NCBI GenBank assembly: GCA_903854805.1 | Contig: CAINXK010000078.1 | Location: forward strand, 1 to 44,513 | Direction: 5' to 3' | DNA: 44,513 nt | Source of the DNA: an uncultured Anaerolineae bacterium | GTDB lineage: Bacteria; Chloroflexota; Anaerolineae; Anaerolineales; Villigracilaceae | Shown: in pieces, positions 32,849 through 42,333 of the stretch | Position numbering within the stretch: the stretch's first letter is position 1 | Layout: each line of letters begins with the position of its first letter | Position numbers and translations under genes: made by a program | Notes under the pieces: model-generated | What the model saw: the letters and a program-made list of their open reading frames with translations, nothing else | Database searches by the model: none | Told to the model about the DNA's origin: nothing

Positions 32849-33886
32849 ATGCCATTTTCGGATGAACAACCCGGCCAACTCGTAGATGCTCGTAAAAGCA
32901 TTCAAGTAGAGTTTGACGAATCAGGCCGAGCTCTGCGTGAAGTGACATTAATGTTAGAGCAAAGCCAGGGGGAAGTTTCAAAGCTAACCCAGCGAAATGC
33001 GGCCATCACGGCGCATTTACAACAAATCCAGAGCCAGGGCGGCAGTGTTTCATTGGAAGAGATGCGCATGGCCTATGACTCTGCGATGGATGCTCAACAG
33101 CGTCTGTTTGTGATGCGTGGGCAGGTGGAAAAACTTAAAGGTGACCAGGCCCACCAACAACAATACCGTAGCATGCTAGAGAAGGTGATGGCCCTGCTCG
33201 ATAAACCGGTCGAAGCGGGTGTTGGGCCGTCCAAAAGTGCGGCTGCCAGTATTGAAAGTATCATCCAGGCTCAGGAAGCAGAGCGTCAGCGGCTTTCACG
33301 CCAAATGCACGATGGCCCCGCGCAGGCCCTGTCGAATTTTATTCTTCAGACTGAAATTGCCATGCGTCTTATGGACGTGGACATTGCCCAGGCGCGCGAA
33401 GAACTTAACAATCTTAAAGCATCTGCCTTGAGCACTTTTCAAAAAGTCCGCAACTTTATTTTTGAGCTGCGCCCAATGATGTTGGATGACCTGGGCCTTT
33501 TCCCTACAATTAAACGATACGCTGATACCTTCAAAGAACAGACTGGAATGGAAGTTTCTGTTTCTGTTTCTGGCCAGGAGCGGCGCTTAGAATCGTATAT
33601 TGAGGTGATGATATTCCGCGCCTTGCAGGAGCTCCTGGGCAATGCCGCCCGGCACAGCCAGGGCAGCCTGATAAAAGTTGTCGTTGATATGGGTGAAGCT
33701 TCTATCAAGGTTACTGTAAATGATAATGGGAAAGGATTCAGCGCAGATACCCTTAATCAGGGTAATAGCCTTGGGCTTAATCTGATCCGTGATCGCGTAG
33801 AGATTCTGGGCGGCACCTTCGAGATTGACTCCACGATTGGCAAGGGCTCTCGGATCACCATCACGGTTCCGGTAAAGACTCTGTAG
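32849..33886 (+). CDS. Cytoplasmic HisKA_3 histidine kinase (DegS-like)
   Basis: A 345-residue soluble kinase. The N-terminal half (about 20-140) is a long coiled coil without membrane segments, like DegS. The HisKA_3 dimerisation domain has phospho-acceptor His154 in RQMHDGPAQ, and the HATPase_c domain has LLGNAARHS, NDNGKGF and GLNLIRDRV. It is the partner of the upstream response regulator. With no transmembrane sensor it should sense an internal signal or a protein partner. Confidence 0.94.
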   Translation: MPFSDEQPGQLVDARKSIQVEFDESGRALREVTLMLEQSQGEVSKLTQRNAAITAHLQQIQSQGGSVSLEEMRMAYDSAMDAQQRLFVMRGQVEKLKGDQAHQQQYRSMLEKVMALLDKPVEAGVGPSKSAAASIESIIQAQEAERQRLSRQMHDGPAQALSNFILQTEIAMRLMDVDIAQAREELNNLKASALSTFQKVRNFIFELRPMMLDDLGLFPTIKRYADTFKEQTGMEVSVSVSGQERRLESYIEVMIFRALQELLGNAARHSQGSLIKVVVDMGEASIKVTVNDNGKGFSADTLNQGNSLGLNLIRDRVEILGGTFEIDSTIGKGSRITITVPVKTL

Positions 33887-33906
33887 GCTCATCTTGGGTA
33901 TACCGA

Positions 33907-33956
33907 ATTGAAAAATGTTTTTGCTCGCAGAAAACAATTTTCAATTTTGTTTGTTT
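33907..33956 (+). terminator. Terminator-like AT-rich hairpin after the kinase gene
   Basis: ATTGAAAA-A-TGTTTT pairs with AAAACA-A-TTTTCAAT (33907-33945), followed by TTTGTTTGTTT. It separates the two-component genes from cpaB, which has its own TATAAT at 33987-33992. Confidence 0.7.
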
Positions 33957-34029
33957 GGTTCGCACCTTGTGGACCGTTTTTTACTGTATAATCATGATTA
34001 ACTTTGATTAAATTTATTAGGAGAATGAT

Positions 34030-35091
34030 ATGAAACGGGGAAGCCGCGTATTGCTGTTTCTAGTAATTGTGATAATTATTCTTATCGCGGTTGCATTTTT
34101 TGTTATCCGTGGTAGCTTCTTTACTGCCGGAACTGGGGTGACTGAAACGCCAGCTCCAACTGTAAATATAGTGGTCGTAAGTCAGCCGATCAATCGAGAT
34201 GATGAAATCAAGATTGAATCGTTGACCACTATGCCTTATTCACAGGCAAGCGTGACCGCAAAAATGATTACTGATCCGCAAAGCATCGTGGGTAAATTCG
34301 CCATCTATCCATTGGCCCAGGGCCTGCCCCTAACCACGGATATGATTGGAGATCGGCCTGGCCTAAACCAGCCCGGCTCTGAAGCAGCGAAGGTGATCTC
34401 GCCAGGTCTTGTGGCGGTTACAATCCCAATGTCGACCCTGAGCGCGGTGGCTTATGGTATTAGAGATGGTGACCGGATCAATGTGATCGCGACATCGCGT
34501 TTCGTTGATGTGGATGCTAATTTCCAATCCAAGCTTCCGAATAACACGGCAATCGTTACGGGCCCAGGCTTTGTTCCTGATGCTCTGCCAATTCTTTCTT
34601 CCAGTATCTCATCCGGTGGCCCAGGGTCAGCACAGGGACGTGCTGAACTTGATCCAACCTTGAACCAGGCTTTATATCTGGTGCCATCAGAAGCTCAGCG
34701 CCCAAGGTTGGTTTCTCAGATGATTTTGCAGGATATACAAGTATTACATGTCGGCACGTTCGCATTGACCGGGCAGCAATCTCAAACAGTCCAACAGCCT
34801 CAGGAAGGACAGCCAACACCAACTCCTTCTCCATCGGTGGCTCCTGACCTTATTACTCTGATTGTGACACCTCAGGATGCGGTTGCGCTAACCTATTTAA
34901 TGTATTCTGGCACGAAATTCACCCTGACCCTGCGAGCTCCCGACGATACAACTCGTGTCGAAACCGAAGCAGCAACCCTGCAGTATCTCTTGAGTCAGTA
35001 TGCTATTCCAGTGCCTGCGAAACTACCGTATGTTATCGATATGCAAGGTGTTACTGAACCCAATACGGTACCTCAGGCTCCTGCTCAGTAG
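34030..35091 (+). CDS. cpaB: Flp pilus assembly protein CpaB (RcpC-like)
   Basis: A 353-residue protein with an N-terminal membrane anchor (about 8-28) and a SAF domain (VVVSQPINRDDEI, then IVGKFAIYPLAQGLPLT, about 48-110) followed by the RcpC/CpaB domain, with a Pro/Thr-rich linker near 255-270. CpaB helps assemble the Tad pilus outside the cell. AGGAG precedes the ATG. In diderms it works with the secretin CpaC; none is in this cluster, which fits a cell without a classical outer membrane. Confidence 0.9.
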   Translation: MKRGSRVLLFLVIVIIILIAVAFFVIRGSFFTAGTGVTETPAPTVNIVVVSQPINRDDEIKIESLTTMPYSQASVTAKMITDPQSIVGKFAIYPLAQGLPLTTDMIGDRPGLNQPGSEAAKVISPGLVAVTIPMSTLSAVAYGIRDGDRINVIATSRFVDVDANFQSKLPNNTAIVTGPGFVPDALPILSSSISSGGPGSAQGRAELDPTLNQALYLVPSEAQRPRLVSQMILQDIQVLHVGTFALTGQQSQTVQQPQEGQPTPTPSPSVAPDLITLIVTPQDAVALTYLMYSGTKFTLTLRAPDDTTRVETEAATLQYLLSQYAIPVPAKLPYVIDMQGVTEPNTVPQAPAQ

Positions 35092-35127
35092 ATCTGAAAA
35101 ATTAACATTGTAGAATTGGAGCCAGGA

Positions 35128-36330
35128 ATGCCGGAAAAGAACCGCGTACTCGTGGTAGATGACGTATCCGAAACCAGAGAGAATATTCGGAAATTATTAC
35201 AATTCGAAGCTGATATTGAAGTTGTTGGTGCAGCTCGCTCTGGGCGAGAAGCGGTTCAGCTAAGTGATGAATTGAAGCCGGATGTCATCCTTATGGACAT
35301 TAACATGCCCGATATGGATGGCATCACGGCAACTGAATTGATTCGCCAGCGTACCCCGATCTCACAGATAATTATTTTATCTGTTCAAGGTGACCCGAAT
35401 TACATGCGACGTGCCATGCTGGCGGGTGCTCGCGACTTTTTAACCAAGCCGCCGATGGCAGATGAGCTTATATCTGCTGTCCGGCGCGCTGGTGATATGG
35501 CCAGGCAGGAACGATCAAAGTCAATTCAAGTTACAGCATCTGCTTCGATGACTGCTCAACCAGTTTCAGGTGTTGGAACGACCGATGGGCGTATTATCAT
35601 GGTTTACAGCCCCAAAGGTGGGACAGGTGTCACTACCATTGCTGTCAATCTGGCAATTACCCTGAATAATGATGAGACGCGCGCAGTTTTGGTGGATGGC
35701 AACCTGCAATTTGGGGATGTAGCCATTTTTCTGAATGAACACGGTAAAAATACGATACTCGACCTGGCTCCTCGTTCTGACGAACTCGATATAGAAATTG
35801 TCGAGGGGGTCATGATCAAACATGCAGGTTCGGGTCTACGTGTTTTGGCAGCGCCAACCCGCCCGGAAAATGCTGATAATATCAACAGTGAACAGTTTGC
35901 GAAAGTATTGAAGTATTTAAGTAAAGTGTATCCGTATGTGGTGGTTGATACGACCCATAATCTGGATGAGATTACACTGGCTGCACTGGATATGTGCGAT
36001 CTTTTGATATTAGTTGTTACTCAGGATATTCCGGCTGTAAAGAATGTCCGTTTATTCCTGGACCTCATGAAAACTATTGGTATTACTCGTGACCGGGTTT
36101 GTTTTGTTATGAATAAGTATGACAAACGCATCTCAATTACTGCGGAGAGGGTTGGCGAAAATCTGAAGCAACCCATTGTCAGCGTAATTCCGCTTGATGA
36201 ACGGATCGTAATCCCATCTGTGAATCGCGGGGTGCCATTTATGATTGATAACAAGACCCAACCCATTGCGCGTACTATATTTAGTCTTGCAGAGTTAATT
36301 CGTGCTCAATTGGCCAAGCTAAGTGAATAA
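35128..36330 (+). CDS. cpaE: CpaE/TadZ-like protein: receiver domain fused to a MinD/ParA ATPase
   Basis: A 400-residue fusion. The receiver domain (1-120) keeps Asp10/Asp11, phospho-acceptor Asp57 in LMDINMPDMDG, Ser85 and Lys107, so it should be phosphorylatable. The ATPase (about 150-400) has the deviant Walker A KGGTGVTT, LVDGNLQFGD and VVVDTTHNLD. CpaE/TadZ places the Tad machine at its site in the cell. Most CpaE receivers are degenerate; this one is not. I chose the ATG at 35128 (GGAG upstream). It belongs to the cpaB-tadC operon. Confidence 0.92.
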   Translation: MPEKNRVLVVDDVSETRENIRKLLQFEADIEVVGAARSGREAVQLSDELKPDVILMDINMPDMDGITATELIRQRTPISQIIILSVQGDPNYMRRAMLAGARDFLTKPPMADELISAVRRAGDMARQERSKSIQVTASASMTAQPVSGVGTTDGRIIMVYSPKGGTGVTTIAVNLAITLNNDETRAVLVDGNLQFGDVAIFLNEHGKNTILDLAPRSDELDIEIVEGVMIKHAGSGLRVLAAPTRPENADNINSEQFAKVLKYLSKVYPYVVVDTTHNLDEITLAALDMCDLLILVVTQDIPAVKNVRLFLDLMKTIGITRDRVCFVMNKYDKRISITAERVGENLKQPIVSVIPLDERIVIPSVNRGVPFMIDNKTQPIARTIFSLAELIRAQLAKLSE

Positions 36331-36358
36331 CGTTCTTCGGTAATACTGGAGATAAGCG

Positions 36359-37804
36359 ATGTCTTTACTTAAGAGAATTGAACAAGGCCAGACGAAATCT
36401 AGTGACCAACCGTCACAACAACGACCATCTGCGATAGTGCCAGCTGGAGGATCGAGTGGTTCCGGCGAACAGGGTGGTGGCCTTTCAGCATTGCAGGCGC
36501 GACGAGTTTCTGCTCCAAATACTACTCCACAAGCTGGCACATACTTTGATCTCAAAACAAGAGTTCAAAATAAGCTACTGGCTGAACTGGATCCGTCCAT
36601 GGATATTTCCAGGACAGAAGAAGTTCGCAAAACCATTTTGGACCTGTTTGAGCAAATACTCAACGAAGAGAATATCGTTCTCTCTCGTCCAGAGCGCCAG
36701 CGTTTATTTGAGCAGATTACTGCAGAGATTTTAGGGTTTGGACCTCTGCAGCCTTTGCTCGAAGATGATTCGATCACAGAAATAATGGTAAATGGACCGA
36801 AAAATATTTACGTCGAGCGCAAGGGTAAATTGGTTCGTGTTCCAGTGGCTTTCGAGGGCAACGATCATGTGATGCGGGTTATTGATCGTATCGTTGCGCC
36901 CCTGGGGCGTCGTATTGATGAATCAAGCCCCTATGTCGATGCTCGTCTACCTGATGGTTCTCGTGTAAACGCAGTAATTCCTCCAATCTCTCTGGTTGGC
37001 CCTACGCTTACGATCCGTAAATTTTCCAAAACGCCCATCACCATTGAGCAGATGATTAATTATGGTTCTTTGACGCCTGAAGCCGCTGAATTTATGAAAG
37101 CATGTGTAATTTCACGCTGCAATATCGTTATTTCAGGTGGTACAGGCTCTGGAAAAACCACCTTGTTGAACGTTCTCTCTGGGTTTATCCCGTCGGATGA
37201 ACGGATTCTGACCATTGAGAATGCGGCTGAACTTCAATTGCGCCAGGAACATGTAGTCACGCTTGAATCTCGCCCGCCTAATATTGAAGGACGTGGTGAG
37301 ATCACCATTCGGCAATTGGTGGTGAATGCCCTTCGTATGCGCCCCGACCGGATCGTTGTTGGTGAAATCCGCGATGAAGCTGCTTTGGATATGCTCCAGG
37401 CGATGAATACTGGTCATGATGGTTCCATGACGACAGCCCACTCCAATAGTCCCCGCGATACTTTAAGCCGTTTGGAGACGATGACACTCATGGCTGGTAT
37501 GGATTTGCCAGTGCGGGCGATTCGTGAGCAAATTGCTGCAGCTGTTCATCTTGTGTGCCATCAAGAACGCATGCGCGATGGTACACGTAAGGTTACACAT
37601 ATCACTGAGATAAACGGTATGGAAGGCGAGATCATTACCACAACCGATTTATTCCTCTTTGAGCAAACCGGTATCGAGAATGGCAAGATTGTTGGTCGCT
37701 TGCGCCCGACAGGTTTGCGCCCGAAATTCATGGATAAAATCGAAGCATCTGGTATCCATCTTCCGCCCTCCATCTTTGGTACTGGCAGTGGCCGTCGTTA
37801 CTAG
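36359..37804 (+). CDS. cpaF: Tad secretion ATPase CpaF/TadA
   Basis: A 481-residue secretion ATPase of the type II/IV family that drives Flp pilus assembly. After a low-complexity N-terminus (Ser/Gln/Gly-rich to about 60) come the N-terminal domain with [13 protein letters not shown] and ITEIMVNGP, Walker [14 protein letters not shown], the Asp box TIENAAEL, the Walker B region [18 protein letters not shown] and the His box [10 protein letters not shown]. All catalytic elements are present. GGAG precedes the ATG. It is cytoplasmic and acts with TadB and TadC. Confidence 0.96.
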   Translation: MSLLKRIEQGQTKSSDQPSQQRPSAIVPAGGSSGSGEQGGGLSALQARRVSAPNTTPQAGTYFDLKTRVQNKLLAELDPSMDISRTEEVRKTILDLFEQILNEENIVLSRPERQRLFEQITAEILGFGPLQPLLEDDSITEIMVNGPKNIYVERKGKLVRVPVAFEGNDHVMRVIDRIVAPLGRRIDESSPYVDARLPDGSRVNAVIPPISLVGPTLTIRKFSKTPITIEQMINYGSLTPEAAEFMKACVISRCNIVISGGTGSGKTTLLNVLSGFIPSDERILTIENAAELQLRQEHVVTLESRPPNIEGRGEITIRQLVVNALRMRPDRIVVGEIRDEAALDMLQAMNTGHDGSMTTAHSNSPRDTLSRLETMTLMAGMDLPVRAIREQIAAAVHLVCHQERMRDGTRKVTHITEINGMEGEIITTTDLFLFEQTGIENGKIVGRLRPTGLRPKFMDKIEASGIHLPPSIFGTGSGRRY

Positions 37805-37997
37805 ATCAATCACGATTATGTGCTATTTATAACGTTTTTACATCGAGAGCGTCCGGGTAAACTACTTATATTGAAAAATTCGATGTCATCGTCTCGATTG
37901 GAGTTCTATTGGTGGTCGAGTTCTTCTTACCCAATCTTATGACCGTTACAATAGTACTATTGAAGCACACCCAAATGTTACTGACTTCAGGTGCATT

Positions 37998-38972
37998 ATG
38001 ACCCCCTTAGCTATATTATTGATAGGAACGATTATTATCCTGATCCTGATCGCGGTTGGGGTGTATATATCGTCAAACAGCGAACAATCTCTGGTCGAAG
38101 ATCGGTTGGGGCGTTATTTGGAAGATGAAAAAGGCCCAACCGATTCTAAAAAAGAAGAATCTTCCACGGCTCTGACTGAATGGGTCAATCGCCGCGTAGA
38201 AAAATCCAATATTGGTGATCGGATTGCCAAAAATCTTGCTCGCGCAGATCTAAAATTCAAATCAGGTGAGTTTATTGCTTTTATGTTCATCCTGGCCGTT
38301 TCTTTGGGAACCCTGGGTTTCATTTTCACAGGTACCACTCTTCCTGCACGGCTTCTTTCTGGTGCATTGGGGATGGGTTTTGGTGTTGCTTTGCCGATCA
38401 TGTACGTGCGGTCTCAGCAAGGAAGACGGTTATCGAAATTTTCCAACCAGCTTCCAGACATGCTCAATCTTGTGGTGAATGGTCTTCGCGCTGGTTATTC
38501 GACTATGCAAGCCTTAGAGGCCGTCAGCAAGGAAATGCCGGCACCCATCAGTGATGAATTTCGCCGTGTCGTCCAGGAAATGCAGCTTGGTATCCCGATG
38601 GATAAGGCTCTGGAGAATCTCGTTCGCCGTATCCCAAGTGAAGATCTTGATTTTGTAGTGACTGCGATCAACGTGCAGCGCGAAGTTGGTGGACCTCTGG
38701 CAGAAATCCTGGATACAATTTCATTTACTATTCGTGAGCGCGTCAGAATCAAGGGCGAAATCAGGGTTATGACGTCGCAGGTGGTTATGTCTGGGCGTAT
38801 TCTTTCAGGCGTGCCGTTTGCCGTATTTATCCTGCTCTGGTTTATCAACCAGGAATATATGGGCGAGTTCTTTAAGAATATTGTTTGTGGCGGCACTGCC
38901 TTGGGTGTCGGTTTGATCATGATTGGTGTTGGATATGCAATCATGATGAAAATTGCGGATATCGAGGTGTAA
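37998..38972 (+). CDS. tadB: Tad platform protein TadB
   Basis: A 324-residue inner-membrane platform protein with a type II secretion F domain (about 150-280). It has an N-terminal anchor, a pair of helices near 90-135 and C-terminal helices (about 270-320). The cytoplasmic part has LPDMLNLVVNGLRAGYSTMQALE, typical of TadB. It starts 190 bp after cpaF; the gap holds no gene and no clear terminator. It forms the membrane base with TadC and is driven by CpaF. Confidence 0.92.
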   Translation: MTPLAILLIGTIIILILIAVGVYISSNSEQSLVEDRLGRYLEDEKGPTDSKKEESSTALTEWVNRRVEKSNIGDRIAKNLARADLKFKSGEFIAFMFILAVSLGTLGFIFTGTTLPARLLSGALGMGFGVALPIMYVRSQQGRRLSKFSNQLPDMLNLVVNGLRAGYSTMQALEAVSKEMPAPISDEFRRVVQEMQLGIPMDKALENLVRRIPSEDLDFVVTAINVQREVGGPLAEILDTISFTIRERVRIKGEIRVMTSQVVMSGRILSGVPFAVFILLWFINQEYMGEFFKNIVCGGTALGVGLIMIGVGYAIMMKIADIEV

Positions 38973-38973
38973 T

Positions 38974-39921
38974 ATGGATTGGTCTGTTATTGTCATATTG
39001 GCGGTAATTCTCGTGTTAGGCATCGCTGGCGCTCTGATTTATGTGGGTCAGCGCATGCCCACCCAGGATGTTGATACTTTTTCGGAACGTTTGAATGAGT
39101 TTTCCCAAAGTGGTGAAGCAGTCTCTTTGGATCAAATCGAGCTTTCCCAACCTTTTGCAGAACGGGTTATTTACCCGCTTCTCCGCCGGTTTGGTGAAAT
39201 GTCATCCAGGAACACGCCGCAGAATGTGCTCATGGAAACTAGCCGGAAAATTGAATTGGCGGGTAAAGCCGGTTTTGTAGATGCCCCCATGTTTTTGGCT
39301 TCGCGTTTTGTGATTGCAGGAGTTTTGGGTGTTGGTACTTTCCTGGCATGTACCTTTACCATCCTGGCTCAACCCCTTTCACGTGCCTTGCTCTATTCAA
39401 TGATTGGTCTGGCGATTGGATATTTCTTCCCCCAATTGTGGTTGGACGAGCAGATTAAAAAGCGCCAACTTGAGGTTCGTAAAGCCATGCCAGATGCTCT
39501 CGACCTGTTGACCATTTGCGTTGAAGCTGGTCTTGGTTTTGATGCTGCCATGTCGAACGTAGCCAAAAAATGGGAAAATGAACTTTCAATGGCTTTCGCC
39601 CGGACAATCCGTGAAATTCAGTTGGGTAAAGTCAGGCGTGATGCTTTAAAAAGCATGGCTGATCGAATTGAACTGGCGGAAATGTCCAGCTTTGTGGCAG
39701 CCATTATTCAAAGCGAACAGCTCGGTGTTAGCATGGCAAAAGTATTACGCATTCAGGCTGAGCAAATGCGTATGCGTAGGCGCCAGTATGCTGAAGAGCT
39801 GGCGCACCAGGCTCCTGTTAAAATGCTTTTACCGATGGTTGGATTTATTTTCCCATCCATTTTTATTGTACTTATGACCCCAGCCATCTTGCAGATCATG
39901 AAAGTAAATTTCGGAAGATAA
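38974..39921 (+). CDS. tadC: Tad platform protein TadC
   Basis: A 315-residue platform protein paralogous to TadB, with a type II secretion F domain: MPDALDLLTICVEAGLGFDAA, a central LAEMSSFVAAIIQSEQLG and a C-terminal helix after HQAPVKMLLPMVGFIFP. I chose the ATG at 38974, 1 nt after the tadB stop, with GAGGTG upstream inside tadB. No Flp pilin or prepilin peptidase gene follows within the window. Confidence 0.92.
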   Translation: MDWSVIVILAVILVLGIAGALIYVGQRMPTQDVDTFSERLNEFSQSGEAVSLDQIELSQPFAERVIYPLLRRFGEMSSRNTPQNVLMETSRKIELAGKAGFVDAPMFLASRFVIAGVLGVGTFLACTFTILAQPLSRALLYSMIGLAIGYFFPQLWLDEQIKKRQLEVRKAMPDALDLLTICVEAGLGFDAAMSNVAKKWENELSMAFARTIREIQLGKVRRDALKSMADRIELAEMSSFVAAIIQSEQLGVSMAKVLRIQAEQMRMRRRQYAEELAHQAPVKMLLPMVGFIFPSIFIVLMTPAILQIMKVNFGR

Positions 39922-39924
39922 ATC

Positions 39925-40641
39925 TTGACTTTGAAACCAGGCCTGACTTACCACTTTTTTCATTTTTTATGGAGTGGCCTGGATTTTTTCTTCCCTCCAT
40001 CGTGTGGCGGCTGTGGAAAACTGGGGTCTCGCTGGTGTAAAGAATGCCAGCAAAAATTGGTCCCCGTTCCACTTCCAATCTGCGAAGTATGTGGCGAACC
40101 GCAACGCCTGTCTGGAATATGTATAAAATGTCAACACACACGACCGGCGTTTCACGCATTACGGTCGTGTTTTGTTTACGTGGAGCCTGCCAGGTCTGCA
40201 TTGATAAAATTAAAATATCGCCGAGAAATCGGGTTGGGTGAAGCACTGGCCTGGCATCTCGCTGCTCAAGTGGATGGGTTAGGCTGGAAACCAGATTCAG
40301 TCCTACCAATTCCGTTAAGTAAACAAAGATTTGCAGAACGAGGCTATAATCAAGTTGAGTTGATAGCACGTCCACTTGCAAGGTTGATGCGTTGGCAATA
40401 TCTGCCCAGTGCGTTACTCCGCACCCGGCATACTTCTTCGCAAGTGGGCCTCAGCGCTGGTGAGCGCCGCACAAATGTGAATGGTGCTTTTCAGGCAGTG
40501 GATCGATTAGTTAGAGGTAAAACCTTTTTGCTGATCGATGATGTTGCAACGACCGGTTCTACCCTCAGTTCAGCTTCGAACGCCTTGCTGGATGCCGGAG
40601 CAAGTAAGGTTTATGCACTAACCTTCGCCAGGGCGATATAA
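39925..40641 (+). CDS. comF: ComF family phosphoribosyltransferase-like protein
   Basis: A 238-residue ComF protein: an N-terminal zinc region with Cys27, Cys30, Cys38, Cys41 and a second set Cys53, Cys56, Cys66, Cys69, then a phosphoribosyltransferase domain with VLPIPLSKQRFAERGYNQ and the PRPP loop IDDVATTGSTL. ComF is linked to DNA uptake in naturally competent bacteria and to DNA damage responses. It starts with TTG 3 nt after tadC, so it appears to be the last gene of the Tad operon, an association worth noting as pilus genes and competence often go together. Confidence 0.92.
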   Translation: MTLKPGLTYHFFHFLWSGLDFFFPPSCGGCGKLGSRWCKECQQKLVPVPLPICEVCGEPQRLSGICIKCQHTRPAFHALRSCFVYVEPARSALIKLKYRREIGLGEALAWHLAAQVDGLGWKPDSVLPIPLSKQRFAERGYNQVELIARPLARLMRWQYLPSALLRTRHTSSQVGLSAGERRTNVNGAFQAVDRLVRGKTFLLIDDVATTGSTLSSASNALLDAGASKVYALTFARAI

Positions 40642-40734
40642 AAATTAGGCTCCGACCATGTTAAGTCATTACCTTCTTGTTCGTTGCGTTGACGAATGAG
40701 ATTTCCATCCTACCATCCTTAACGAGGAGGCACT

Positions 40735-41304
40735 ATGGCACAAAATCTGGAAATAGTTGGACGTGAAATTGAAGTGACGGATCATTTGCGCGATTATGTC
40801 ACTAAAAAAGTGGCAAAATTGGATCGCCATCTCGATACGATTGACCAAATCAGGGTTGACCTTGCATTCGTGAAAACAGCCCGGAGTGTCGATGACCGCT
40901 ATGTTGCCCAGATGACAGTCTCTGGCAAAGGTTTCATCCTGCGTTCTGAAGAGCGCTCTGACGATGTTCGCACTGCCATGGATGCTGCCATGGAAAAATT
41001 ATCGCGTCAGATCGATCGATTCAAGGACAAGCGTAAAAATGGTCGTGGTGATGGCAAGTCTGCTGCTGATGTCGCGCCTGAATTAGAGCCCGTTGGTGAG
41101 GCAGAACTTGATGAGATGCCCGTGATCATGCGGCGCAAGATATTTGATCTGATCCCAATGGCAGAAGAAGAAGCTATTGAGCAGATGAAGTTGCTTGGTC
41201 ACGATAATTTCTTTGTATTCTATAATGTTAAAGTCGATTCCATGAATGTTTTATACCGTCGCCGCGATGGAACCTATGGCTTGATTGAGCCACGCATTCG
41301 CTAA
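40735..41304 (+). CDS. hpf: Ribosome hibernation promoting factor, long form
   Basis: A 189-residue long HPF. The N-terminal RaiA/S30AE domain (1-105) binds the decoding region of the 30S subunit; the C-terminal domain (about 130-189, with VIMRRKIFDLIPM, AIEQMKLLGHDNFFVF and VLYRRRDGTYGLIEP) dimerises and joins two ribosomes into 100S particles. GAGGAGG precedes the ATG. It is monocistronic and ends at a strong terminator. Confidence 0.95.
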   Translation: MAQNLEIVGREIEVTDHLRDYVTKKVAKLDRHLDTIDQIRVDLAFVKTARSVDDRYVAQMTVSGKGFILRSEERSDDVRTAMDAAMEKLSRQIDRFKDKRKNGRGDGKSAADVAPELEPVGEAELDEMPVIMRRKIFDLIPMAEEEAIEQMKLLGHDNFFVFYNVKVDSMNVLYRRRDGTYGLIEPRIR

Positions 41305-41361
41305 ATAAGTTTGCGGGTGGTCACATTCTTTGCCGTTACCACCTGATCCATTTCATAGTAA

Positions 41362-41394
41362 AAAAAGGCTGGCCCTAAGGGTCAGCCTTTTTGC
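41362..41394 (+). terminator. Terminator of hpf
   Basis: AAAAAGGCTG-CCCT and AGGG-CAGCCTTTTT form a stem with one mismatch and a T5 tail, 60 nt after the hpf stop. Confidence 0.9.
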
Positions 41395-41598
41395 TTGGAG
41401 TTTTTATTATCAATGTTGATTTGTAGAATACCATTATGGAACCCGTGAGACGATAAAATTGACTTTGTTTCCGTTGAGGCTGCTGTTAGAAGAATGATTA
41501 TGTCGATTGGCGAAAACCCCATCAGAAGCACCTGCGCGCAGGAAATTCCAATAATGTCTGTAACACGGTGGGCTTAGATAATAATTCTGTCCACAATG
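41395..41598. other. Non-coding stretch
   Basis: About 200 bp between the hpf terminator and the end of the convergent Lgt-like gene. I see no gene, repeat or stable hairpin in it. Confidence 0.5.
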
Positions 41599-42333
41599 TC
41601 AGCTCTCAGTAGCTTTGCGATTGATTATATCCAATATGGGCAAAACTATTGCCAGCACACTCCAGCCGATTATTTGTGGCACACGGAATCCGTTCAAAAT
41701 AGTGAGACTGTCGCCTTGAAAAGCTTCCAGGAACAGGCGCGCAGTTGCGCTCAAAGCCAGGAATACCAGGAATGTTGTACCTGTTTTGTAGTTAAATTTT
41801 GGCGAAAAGGTTATTAAACTGAAGATTGTGATGGCCGTAATCAATTCGTAAAACTGGCTTGGGTGTCGTTTCACTCCCCATAAATTGATACCCCAGGGCA
41901 GGTTTGTTTCGGACCCAAAGGATTCTCCTGAAGCGATATGCGCAAATGCTATTCCAATTGCCAGAACTGCCAGAAGTGGGGTCAGCGCATCGACTGCATG
42001 CCAGAAGGAAATTTTTTTGCGCTGCCCGTGGATGAACATTCCCAGCAATGCAATCGCAATACCGCTAAAAACATCCAGGAGACCGGGGTTCAATGAGAAA
42101 AGACTCAAGGGTGATTGAATAAAGGCAGACAGGTTTTGAAAAACATATCCAATCCGGGCTCCGATCAGCCCGGCTACCAGGCCAGTAAAAACCAGGTTAT
42201 AAAGGCCATCAGCGGATATTCCATGCCGGGGGGCTTGTTTTTCTGCCAGTGATATGCCAAGCCAAAATGCAAGCAGGATGCTGAATTGTGGAACAGGCAA
42301 AGCCAGCGGACCGATTTGCAAAATGGGTAGCAT
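41599..42333 (-). CDS. Divergent Lgt-like membrane protein
   Basis: A 244-residue protein with about seven membrane segments that resembles prolipoprotein diacylglyceryl transferase in outline (GLVAGLIGARIGYV early, LPWGINLWGVKRHPSQFYEL late). Several residues that define active Lgt look changed: the HGG element is replaced by DVFSG, and the GRxGNFxNGE signature reads GIAFAHIASGE here. It may be an Lgt-related enzyme with another role. It is translationally coupled to the upstream TlpA gene through a 1-nt stop/start overlap (TGATG). Confidence 0.75.
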   Translation of the reverse strand: MLPILQIGPLALPVPQFSILLAFWLGISLAEKQAPRHGISADGLYNLVFTGLVAGLIGARIGYVFQNLSAFIQSPLSLFSLNPGLLDVFSGIAIALLGMFIHGQRKKISFWHAVDALTPLLAVLAIGIAFAHIASGESFGSETNLPWGINLWGVKRHPSQFYELITAITIFSLITFSPKFNYKTGTTFLVFLALSATARLFLEAFQGDSLTILNGFRVPQIIGWSVLAIVLPILDIINRKATES

